This document shows, in pieces, positions 8,894-18,986 of a DNA stretch of 64,000 nt. The translations under genes were made by a program, and so were the position numbers. Positions within the stretch are counted from its first letter, which is position 1, and each line of letters opens with the position of its first letter. The notes below the pieces were generated by a model, which was given only the letters and a program-made list of their open reading frames with translations, did no database searches and had not been told where the DNA came from. The stretch is taken from assembly GCF_028502605.1 (NCBI RefSeq), contig NC_079232.1, forward strand, positions 2,542,001 to 2,606,000. Reading direction: 5' to 3'. Source of the DNA: Trichoderma breve. Lineage: Eukaryota > Ascomycota > Sordariomycetes > Hypocreales > Hypocreaceae.

Positions 8894-10858
8894 TTAGTCC
8901 CAAAACTCCATGACGCCTCGTTTTGCAGACAACTGTCGCTGCTTCTTCCTTAGCACAACCCCGTGTATCATTTTCCGGTTCTCCTCAATGCCCGCATACG
9001 ACGGCATCCACGGCGTCGAATCCGAAGGCGCCGGACTCGCCCGAATCTGCCAGTAAATCTCCATATAATTAACCTCGTCATTCAGTATAACATGCAATGC
9101 CCGCTGTGTGTCCGCCCAGTATGGGCCCAGCGTCCCCGCGCTCTTGTTACTATTCGCGCCTCCTCCTCCTTTTCGGTGCATGATGGATATGCCCGCTCCG
9201 AGGATCGGCTTGGGGAAGTGCCGGCTGAGCTCTGCGCTCGTCTCGGAGATGTGGCCCGTGTTTGTGAGGTGGAGGCCCCTTTGGACGGAGCGGCTCATGG
9301 GCTTGCCGCCGAGGTTTTGGCCCGTGAGGCCTTCGAGGGTGTCGATGACGAGGGATTCAAAGTCGATCGCTGTTCTTCCGTGGGGGTTGTTGTGAGGGAT
9401 ATGGAGGGGGATGACTTCGGCGTACCAGATTACGCCGCCGCCTTCTTTCTTGGACATTCTTATTACGGTGATGAAGAGGGCGGCGTATTTCTTGGAGTCT
9501 TCTAGATGGGAGAAGACGATGATTCTGTGCTGGGTGCTTTTCACGCGCATGTCGTATTCTATGCGGACGCAGCTCAGATGTGCTTGAAAGTCGAAATTTT
9601 CCGTCGAGTCTTCGTACCCCGGGTCCGATCGCCTGTCATTCGTCCATTCTATCCTCACGGGCATGTCGAATGTCAGGAGGAGAGAGTAGCCTTCCTCGAG
9701 CCAGGTGTCGTAGAAGCCCGTGGCGGCGTCGGCTTGGACGAGCGATTTGCAGTAGAAGTAGAGATTCTCTCTGGGATTGTGCTCGATCATGGCGGTGGCA
9801 ATTAGGACTGGGCGGCGAGGGCGTTCGAGGCGACGGTAGCAGCCGAGTTCTTGGGTCCATGTTACGGGGATTCCGACACGTTGGCTGCCCCAGGGATCGA
9901 TGTAATTGTGTACTACATCGAGTATGACGATTCTGCCATCACATGTGTAAACCGAGGGCAAGGTCATGGAGAGTCCCGCGTTGGTAATCGTGTATGGTTG
10001 AATCGTTGTACTGGAATCCCCTCGAAAACTGGCAAAATCAGCCGAGTCTGCAAAAGATCGCGGACTCGGAGCAAGGAAGCTGTGCCAGCCCACAGGAGCA
10101 TCAATGTAGCACCAGCAGAATATAGACTGATCATTGTACGCCTTGATAATCTCCTCCTGAAGCCGCAAAAACGCCTTCCAGCCTTCGCCATAGAGCAGAG
10201 GCAGATTGATGCCAAAGAGTCCCAAGAGACAGTACGCCATGTCCTCAGGCCGCGTCGTCTGCCTCCTCGACGCCCACGACATGCGCTTCGCAACGCTGGC
10301 AGCGTGGAGGATCTGCTTCGGCTCTCTCAGGAACTTCTCTTCGATGCCCGTGATGTCGGCCAGTAACCCCAGCAACCCCGACTTGGTCCCGAACCGCTCC
10401 CACGGCTCGGCGAAAAACACCATGTGCCTCGGGGCGAGAAGCTCCTGAAGCGTCCATCCCCTAGTGAACCACCGACTAACCTGCAGCTGATCGTGTAACT
10501 GCGATGGTTCCGCATCAACCGGCTTCGTCCAATACACATCCTCGAGATGCACATAACAAACCGCCGCCCGGCTATAGTACGTAAACATGGAATTAATGTT
10601 CTCAGAAAGCTCCGCGCTGCTGGTCTTGTCGATACAATTCGTATCAACCCACAAGTAATCAAGTCCATCCAGCTCAGCCTGTCTCGTCGCATTCAAAATC
10701 TTGCGAAACCCAGCCTTGTGCGTCGGCCGTGGACTCCTCTGCCACTCTTCAAACGTCACCTCTTCGGCGCCCCAGGTGTGCGACAGGATCGCGTACGGCG
10801 GGATCTCGTTGCCGACATATTCCTCCAGCTTCAGGTTGTGCACGTTGATCAGTTTCAT
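8894..10858 (-). CDS. HET (heterokaryon incompatibility) domain protein
   Basis: Single exon, 654 residues. The HET domain fills about the first 170 residues, with its three hallmark blocks: AILSHTWG near residue 24, LDYLWVDTNCIDK near residue 65 with NSMFTYYSRA following, and SRWFTRGWTLQELLAPR near residue 128. HET proteins act in non-self recognition and regulated cell death after hyphal fusion; the exact role of most copies is unknown. I see no NACHT, ankyrin or WD40 part in the remaining 480 residues, which I cannot assign. It is convergent with the REX1-type gene. Absence of introns is common in this family. Confidence 0.9.
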   Translation of the reverse strand: MKLINVHNLKLEEYVGNEIPPYAILSHTWGAEEVTFEEWQRSPRPTHKAGFRKILNATRQAELDGLDYLWVDTNCIDKTSSAELSENINSMFTYYSRAAVCYVHLEDVYWTKPVDAEPSQLHDQLQVSRWFTRGWTLQELLAPRHMVFFAEPWERFGTKSGLLGLLADITGIEEKFLREPKQILHAASVAKRMSWASRRQTTRPEDMAYCLLGLFGINLPLLYGEGWKAFLRLQEEIIKAYNDQSIFCWCYIDAPVGWHSFLAPSPRSFADSADFASFRGDSSTTIQPYTITNAGLSMTLPSVYTCDGRIVILDVVHNYIDPWGSQRVGIPVTWTQELGCYRRLERPRRPVLIATAMIEHNPRENLYFYCKSLVQADAATGFYDTWLEEGYSLLLTFDMPVRIEWTNDRRSDPGYEDSTENFDFQAHLSCVRIEYDMRVKSTQHRIIVFSHLEDSKKYAALFITVIRMSKKEGGGVIWYAEVIPLHIPHNNPHGRTAIDFESLVIDTLEGLTGQNLGGKPMSRSVQRGLHLTNTGHISETSAELSRHFPKPILGAGISIMHRKGGGGANSNKSAGTLGPYWADTQRALHVILNDEVNYMEIYWQIRASPAPSDSTPWMPSYAGIEENRKMIHGVVLRKKQRQLSAKRGVMEFWD

Positions 10859-12188
10859 CTGGAACCGCGGCCGAGAGCCCCGATTCCCGAGCCTCTTACA
10901 CCGTACTCATGAGCCTTTTTATCATTTGAGAGTGTTTGTTTAAGAGGGGCTGGGGAAGCTTGACTTGGTAATGCCGGACTGGGGTCCAAAAAGCGGCTTT
11001 AAATCGCCTTACTTGGATACCTATTTTGGGTAGGTCAGCTGGACGTCTAAGTCCAATAAGTTCATGCTGTTTCAAACCTGGTAGAGCGAGTGAGAAGAGG
11101 AGAAAAAATTGGCTGAAACATATTTGATGAGGATTGCTCAGTAGGTCGGCGACAAATCATGCGCTGGCCATATATTATGTTGCCTTACCTTGGGTAGGTA
11201 GGCAGATGGACATGATTGTCCGCAGCACGATTTCCGATTCTGCAATTCACGCCAAAACTCGAATGTTTGCTTCTGACCCTTTAAAGGATCACATGGTACA
11301 ATTTACTTCACCGCAAGTTTACAGCCAACAGCCTTCTTTCTAAAAGTGAATGTGTTTCCATAATTACGCACGACTCATTATTCAACTTGAATCAATAAAC
11401 AGACTTCACATCATAGCTTCCAACAAGCATCATCATCCTCAACAAGATAACTTATATCTGGCCAGGTTGCATCCACCAGGGCCTACTATTAATTACACAC
11501 TCAACTTCCCCTTCCTCCAGGCCATTCAAAGAACACTCATGATCCTATACACACATACGCTTATAGCCCACTCCCAGAATCCATTCCTTGCACCCCAAAA
11601 GACAAGTAATGAAAAAACCCCTCCCACCCCTCTCTCTTACAGTACCGATTTGGAAAAAATAAAGGAGGGTAAGGGATCAAGAACGCCAGCTACCGTAAAA
11701 GCACCACCCCTTAATCAAATCCCAAAACTATTTTTCTGTATCAACCTTGACCTTTTGACAAATAGAAAAAAATAAGGAAAAGAGGAAAAAGGAAATGAGA
11801 AATAGCGATTAATCCCGTCGTTTCATCCCGCTAAGCTTCCGTGTATCTCGCTGGGGCATGTCCATATGACTCTATACCGATAGGAAAGATTAAATTAAAC
11901 CAAGGAGGGTAGTAAGGAAATGAAGCCATTAAGGAAAAGGAAAAGGAAAAGGAAAAGGAAAAGGAAGAGAAAGAGAAGGAAAAGAGGAAAAGCTGAAAAG
12001 AAAAGCAGCCAGACACGCTAAAGCTTGCTAAAGCGGGATGAATCGCTGTTGTTGAGCCGTTCATAACTTTGCAGTCGATTAAATCAATCTTTGAAAGAAA
12101 TTTGCTTCATTTCTTTCCTTCTTCTTTTCTCGCATTCGGGGCTGGTTTGTCCAAAAGGGTCGCATATAGCAGGCCCCGTTTCTTGGGA
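10859..12188. other. Intergenic region with purine-rich tract
   Basis: 1.3 kb between the 5' end of the HET gene and the 3' end of the TRP-like gene, both on minus. No gene, tRNA or transposon is seen. The right half is AT-rich and holds the GGAAAA repeat listed separately. Small ORFs here have low-complexity or random composition. Confidence 0.6.
11931..11992. repeat. Purine-only tract with GGAAAA tandem repeats
   Basis: About 62 consecutive purines on the plus strand. The left half is five uninterrupted copies of the hexamer GGAAAA (11933-11962) and the right half is irregular GA-rich sequence. It lies just past the 3' end of the minus-strand TRP-like gene. Such homopurine mirror sequence can form triplex DNA and varies in copy number between strains. 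Confidence 0.85.
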
Positions 12189-15100
12189 TCAAGCCTCTCT
12201 CCCGGAATGCGAATGTGCATCGTCCACGACAGACGCAGCGGTGCTGAGCATGCCGTCGTCAGCGTGATGCGGATCAATTCGACTGATACTATGTTGAGAA
12301 ACTGTTCCGAACCCGGCCGCATCGTCATCATGTGCTGCCGAGTCTATGTGTCTCAGGTCTGGAAAGTCGAGTGACGACTTTGAAGACGGTCGTTGATCTG
12401 AGCGTCGGTCTGAGCCTCTCCGCTCAAACGGGAGCCGGGGCAGCAACGATACACCGCCGTGCTGTGCACTCGACTCGGTCTGGAACGTTTGCAGCGATTC
12501 GCGGCTACCGGGACGCATCGACTCAGACTCTATCGTGACAAGAGGCGTGATCTGGATGTTGTGGTCCAGTTGGGCCGAGTGTCTCTTAGAACTCTTCCGT
12601 GGAATGACTGGCGCATCAAGGTCAACATCAGACAAGTCCTCTTCGCTAACACCGTCGCTATCCAATCCATCCCCGGCCCCTTTAGAACCCAAAGCTGTGG
12701 CGGATTGAGATATCCGCCCCCTAGGGAGTCTATCCGTAACCGGGCTGTCAGGCTCCTCATCAGAGTCATGCGGGTCGCCATTGTCAGTCAACAGCTCGCC
12801 TTCGCGGCGCTTCGGCCTCTTGATTTGAGGCTCATCGTCATCGTCGGAATCGATAGGGCCGTTTCTAATAACGCCCATAGCGACTGGAATGCCCTCTGGC
12901 GGCGTCTCATCGCCAAAACCTCCGTTTCGAACCATGTTTGGCGGCATCCTAGCGCTTCGAACAACTTCAAAGCCCTTGCCCTTCTCCTTGGTTTTGCCGC
13001 CAAATATCAGGCTGCGGAACCATCCAGCAGCCGTCGCCGCTGGGCCAGTCGGGTCTGCAGGACCAGTTCCTAGCTTCCTACCTGGGCCCTCTGAGTTGAG
13101 CGCAGGACCCCTAACACCATAGTAAAAGTCAACCTCGCGGGTCGAGTAGTCAGGTCGGTTCGCCGGGATGCTTATAGAAAGATTATTATTACCGTGTCCA
13201 GGTGCCGGAGTAGCTCCTCGTGAAATTTCTGCCACCCCGTCAGGAGATTCAGGGGCCAATCCTCCAGCCTGGGGAACAGGCTCAATGACGAGCGAGTCAC
13301 GCTGGCCGTCGAGCTGTCCGGAATCACCAGTCATCTCACGACGCCGCCGTGGTGGCCGGTAGTATGGATCAGAGGCTTCCATGACAACTCCAGGCGGCCC
13401 CTGGCGAGCAGCAGATGGCGACGCAAGAAACGAAAAGGTGCTGGCCTCGCCCGGCGTTCCCGGTATGTAGGAACTAGCGGTATCGGCATTCCGGTGGACG
13501 GCTGAATACATGCTGTCAAGAGCCGAGCTGCTTCGGTGTCGGTGGTGGGTAATGACACCACTAAGACTGGCCACGGAACCGCTGCGGACTCTACCACTTG
13601 GCATCACATAGCCAGACTTGCCACTATCATCGGCATCTAGCATGGCTGCGGTGGACAGCTGGCTGGCCCGAGATGGTCCCTGGCTGTGGTGGTTGACTCT
13701 CCTGGACAGTTGCCGCATGCCAAAGATCTTAGACAGACCACCTCTAGTCAAGCCAGTGACATCGTCTCCGCCGGCACCGAACAATCTGGCAATCACTTCA
13801 ACGATGGTCTGCACAGCACCAAGAAAGAAGCCGAGGACGAGCATACAGGCATGAAGCAGCAAAATAGCATATCCGATCCAGCCCTTTGGGCCCTCGGTAA
13901 CACCCAAGCTGGGTACAAAAGTAATCATGAGGATGATGATCATCAACCGTAAAACTGCGAAAAGGCTGTGGTAGATATTCATCGAGGTGGCCCTTTGATA
14001 GGGCCGGAATGCGTAGATCATGAGAATTTGGATCACCTCGCAAATGGCCAAAAGCACGACTTGGGCAACACCGCTCGGCTGAACGGCACCGATAGCAACA
14101 CCTCTGATGACGTTGAGCAGGATCGGGATAAGAGCAAAAGCAGCGACCTCGTCGGCGTATGTGTTATACAGGGGCCCGTACCGCAGGACAGTGGGCAAAT
14201 CATCAAACAGAGCCGACTTGGGGCGCGTAGTGATGATGAACCAAAGCAGATAGCTCGCAAAGCCGATGACTACGGCCAGTGTCAGCGCAGCCAAGGCAAC
14301 GGTCCAACCCGGCGACTGGCCAGAGACGACAAATTGGAAGCATGATAGTGCCACGATTGGGGTCAGCATAAAATTGAAGACTATGCGCACCACGTTGCCA
14401 ATGACAAACGGGATATTCTTCGCCCGCAGGTCCTCCTCGGTAGTCTTCCTGATCTTGCGGAAGATCCACTGGAGGGCAAAGCCAAGCTGGATGAGGACGA
14501 TGACGGAGGCAATCGTGACACAGAGCCACACCATCATGCCCGGCCACACGTCCTCGGCCTCGGACATGCCAATGAGCTGCGCCATCTTCTGCAGCCCGTA
14601 TTCTGTGCCGTTTTTGGTCACGTAGATTCCATCCACCACATTGTGCCATGGGTCGGCGTGGGCGACAAAGCTCTCGTTGAACATGAGGGATGACCACCCA
14701 ACTTGGCTCACAACAGGTTGGAAGAAGCCGGGGTAGTCGAGCGTCAAGGCACCAGTCAGGACGATGAACTGAATGTACTGCAGACAGTCACCAAATCCGG
14801 GAGTAACGAGTCTTAGCAAATCAGCGTCTCGGCCATAGTTGGATGTCCAGTGGAAGACGTTGGTGGTGCCCCAGGGGCTCCATATACCCGCAAACGGGAC
14901 CGCGAAGCCAGCAAAGAGCAGGACCAGAAGGGGCATGAATTTGAGCACCCATGCAAGGCCACCCAGGTCGGGGGTGACGACTGCGGAAACGCAGCCAATG
15001 TTGGTAGCGGCCTTGTCGCCATTGATGAGGAGAAAAGTAAGAGAGAAGGAGCTGAAGGCGTATGAAGAGAAAAAGTCATGGGACAGATTCACTGACGGAA

Positions 15101-15786
15101 GTCCATAGGGGAGGTCGCTACACGATCAAGGCACATGTTTAGTCAGTATCGCATTGACAAGGCAGGCATAAGTGGTCACATTATGCTGTAACCCAGCAAG
15201 GGTGAGTGCCTTTAAGAGACCAGCTGGTGGGGGGTTGAGAGAGGGGCGATGATGATGGGATGATGAGATGACAGGCGACTTACACATTACCGAACGTCGG
15301 TGCCAACGGACAAGTCCCATTAACGAGACTGTCCGTGCAGAAATTGGAGCCGTCATTCCACGGCTCATACGTCAAGACGTTAACTCGCCGGATCAGCGTG
15401 GTAGCAAGAGTATCGATATAGGGCGTCTGCTCGATTTTGCCGTTGGTCTCCTTGGGATCGGTCCAATACGGGTCATTCGGCGGGGGAAGCGACCCCGAAT
15501 TCTGCGAGCCCGTAACATTCGCCCATACAATGACACGGAGATTGTTGTTGGGCGTCTTGGTGTCGAACAAGGCGTCGACATATAGAGGCTCCCACTGCAG
15601 AAGGGGAGGATTGTTCAGGCGGTACGAGTCGGGGAGGCAGTTTTCGAACTCGACCAGGACGGCGGCGGCCGGCGTCGCGACGAGGGCGAGCGTGAGCAAT
15701 GTGAGGACGAGCCACGCCGGTCGTGCGAAGATGCTCCATTTCGTTCGCGCGCTGATGACGCAGCCTTGTTTGGCGCTCCCCTCCAT
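12189..15786 (-). CDS. TRP-like ion channel with ML-like lumenal domain (Pkd2/FLC family)
   Basis: Two exons, 15284-15786 and 12189-15117, giving 1143 residues. The junction restores the reading GNV-DLPYGLPSVNLSHDFFSSYAF, where LSHDFFSSYAF is typical of the family. A signal peptide (hydrophobic core near residues 24-42, ending TPAAA) precedes a cysteine-containing ML-like domain beginning VEFENCLPDSYRL. About nine hydrophobic segments follow between residues 200 and 620. The last 500 residues are a Ser/Asp-rich disordered cytosolic tail. Relatives are Schizosaccharomyces Pkd2 and yeast Flc1-3, linked to calcium signalling, cell-wall integrity and heme/FAD transport. The frame stays open upstream to 15993; I chose the ATG at 15786 because it places the signal peptide near the N-terminus. 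Which subfamily it belongs to is not settled. Confidence 0.88.
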
Positions 15787-18700
15787 GAATTCGGATTCCC
15801 GCAGCTGCAAAGTCGAGCGAGAGTTAGTGGCTACTTGTAGCGATGCTGGGCGATGCTGGCCATTTGCTGAGTCTGCGGCCAATGTGCGCGGCTCATGGCG
15901 GTCGCAGTCGGTATCGTGGTGGCTGCTGTGGTTGCTGTCGCAACTATGGCGATCAGATGGATGCATCGTGGGCATCGAAAGCCAGGGGGCCATCGCTGCA
16001 GGCTTTCATTCAGACGTCGCGCATCTTTAGCGGCAGAGCAACAAAATCAGCCAAATGGTAGGGAAAGCGAGCAGGAGGAATATGCGAGCAGGCGCAAGGG
16101 TAAAACGAGGGACTGTAGGTTAGAAAATGGGAGGAAAATGGAAGATTTGGATGTGCAAAAGAAAAGGGCAGAGGAAAAAAAAATCGGGAGAGATCAAATG
16201 TTGGACGGCGCAGACGATGGTCTGGGCTGGTGTGGGAGCTGGGCCAAAAAGCTAGGGTGGAGTGGGAAGAGTGGCAGTGTCGTGCGCGTCTGAGTGAGTG
16301 CGCTGGAGCTCTAGGCGAGGCAGCGCCTACAAGTACAAGCACAAAGCTCAGGTGTCGCCTGGAAGCGTCGCCGAGTTCACCCTAGCGACAGCTGCTGGAG
16401 CTCAAGTTGGAGCCCTGTAGCGATGGAGAGTTACGTCTTCAATCCTCAAGATCCAATTCTTCGCATTGATTATTTTAGCCGGTGTTGCCATGGAAGTTTC
16501 TCAACTATTCTATAGCACCCTCAATATTTTCCACAAACAAGGACACAGCCCATCCCGCGTGCATTGGCACATCCATCACTCAGCATCCCAGATTCGTATC
16601 CCGCCGACGCTACATGTCCCTACCTTACTTTCAGTGTCTTGGGCGCTTTGCTCCAGGTAGTGGTACATGTTTGTCTAACATGGATCTTCCCAAAAAGAGG
16701 CGCCCGCCGGTCGGAGCAAACAGTGGCAGTGCACCTGCTGTGGCGCCCATGGCCTGAAACGACCCGTCCTAAGCTCCAGCATTGTTACGAGCTCCTGTTT
16801 CCAACCAATCCATACTGTACAGGCCCCGTCTGGCACGTTATCTCACGATGGCTTCATCACGACATGTCCAGTGTAAATAGGCGGCAATGTATATAGTGTT
16901 TTACCACACACTGAATTCTTAGAAAATGATACCCTCTCTCATTCTCTCGTCGCCCCATCACCGGCTGCGGGCTGAAAATAGCCCTGCATACGGAGTGCCG
17001 GCCGACGCTGAGCTTCGTATACCTGTATCCATTCCTCCTGCACGTATGACTTTCTCCGACGTGCTCATGCAAGAAACATTACAAGCTTATCGCCGCACGG
17101 GAGTGCTAATTCTAGAAACTTACAAGCACTACATGACTGCTGCTCCCCGCGCACTAGCACCGGACTGCCATCATGATGCTCCTCCTCTTCCTACCGAGGG
17201 CCTCCCGTTCTCAGATCTGCTTACAAGGCAAATACGAGGTCTGGATGCAGGTGATTTGTGAATCATGTTTGACAGGTGGGAAACATGTCCAGCAGAGTGA
17301 TACTAGTGAACGACATGGGACGAAAGAGAGAGAGAAAAGTGGTGACGTTGGCTTGGTGGATCTCTGGGTCATGATCTTTCATGTTTGCTTCGACTTGTAG
17401 GGGTCCATTTCCGATTCCAACACCACAAATAACAGCATCAGCATTGATAAGCATCTCAAGATCAGAAGGTATTCGCACATCATACACATCATATTTGTAT
17501 TTTTGCTTTCTCACCCATCTCACTGACTAAGTGACACCCAAACACAACAATAAAGTAAGCGTAACCGAAAAAAAAGAAACATCAGCTTTTCCCTGCTTGG
17601 CGTCGATCCTCACACTCCATCATCAGCAGATACGAAGTGCCCTGCTCAACTGGCTTGCCGGGGGTCCCTCCCGCCTAGTCGCCATTCATCCTAGCCGGGT
17701 CTCTCGTCCCAGCCGCTAGGACTGCTCGTGCCTATTTTTAAACCGATCCAGGGCCAGCCATGGCTGCAGCCCCTATTGCCGCTGGTGATTGGACATTATG
17801 ATGTTTGGTGCAAGTTGTATCGTGCTGTAGCACTGCAAGTTTGTGTATTGGTGGATGCTAGTACTTCGCACAGGTACCGGTACTTTGTTCTGCCTCGGGT
17901 ACGTGAACCTCCTCAATACGCACATCGAGCTTGCAAGTACCTTACCCAGGCCACTACGGTACGGTACGAGGCGCCATCCATCGTCAACTGAACTTAGACT
18001 CAAAATGGTCTCAAAATCCCTCCCGTCACACAATCAACTCCAAATTCCATCTCAAATGCACGCATGCTTCGTCATTGTCCTCTCATGCCACCACGTCACA
18101 AAGTAGCACTTACGCAATCCGCGTATACGAGCCAATGCAGCTGTCCCCCCAAAGTTCCATGTACAGGTACATCCCCCGAGCATGGGGACCCTCACAAAGA
18201 TCGCCCTCCACAAAGATTTTCTCGTACTCTCTGTACGATGATACGAAGTTTCAAGGGAATTAAAACAAGAAAACTCCGCTACCGACGATTTCGATCGAAT
18301 GTTATACCCCAATCAAGATCAACCCCTCTGCAGGGCAACTAAATTGTTCCAGAAAGGGCAATTTTTCAGCTCTGTCAAATACGCACTCGTAGCATTTCTA
18401 ACAGCGAGACCTGATGTTGATGCTCCCCCCGGTCATGCGACTGTACATTTACTATTGCTGAAAACCCGCAGGAGATTTCGGAAACACAAAACCCCCCCTG
18501 TCTCTCTACTTACAGCAGGCCTGCATTGCCGGTCCGGCATCACCGTACAGACTCAGATCCACCTTTTGCCGTGAAATGCCAAATCTTCCATGACGTTTAC
18601 TAGTCGAAACAAGCCCACTTCTCACCTCGAATATACTTCCCATGATTCGCTTTGCCCAAACATCTCCCGGATCTCCCGGCCGTAGCTTCATGTTGCTCAG

Positions 18701-18986
18701 AGCTTTATTCTTTTAAGCTCCGGATATAGCACAGTCTCGGCAAACAGCTATTTCCCTGCAGAGGCGGTAAGTTGGCTGCCTTGGTGGTAAGCAAGAAGTC
18801 CTGGTATCATGACAGATTACCTTTATTTTATACATCAACGTTTCTCATGCGTATACTCTACAACACCATCTTTGAATTGGACACTGTATTGGCTAGATGG
18901 CTCGTTAAACCGCAGGTGTTGCATTAGCCCTTCGTTGAAATGTCCTTCGAAATTTTCTTCCAAACAAATTACCCATACGAGCACTG
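15787..18986. other. 3.2 kb gene-free interval
   Basis: This lies between the 5' end of the TRP-like gene and the 3' end of the MutL gene. The first 600 bases are probably the promoter and leader of the TRP-like gene and include a pyrimidine tract on its strand. The rest holds only short ORFs on all frames, no tRNA box B, and many GTAC-containing words around 17850-17970. Base composition is similar to neighbouring regions, so it is not an AT-rich mutated repeat. Confidence 0.6.

Noticed and set aside
14203..14697. 164-codon ORF inside the TRP-like gene
   Set aside because: Alternate-frame shadow of the well-supported TRP-like membrane protein.
16010..16342. 110-codon ORF upstream of the TRP-like gene
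   Set aside because: Phe/Ser/Pro-rich translation of a pyrimidine-rich leader, best explained as 5' untranslated or promoter sequence.
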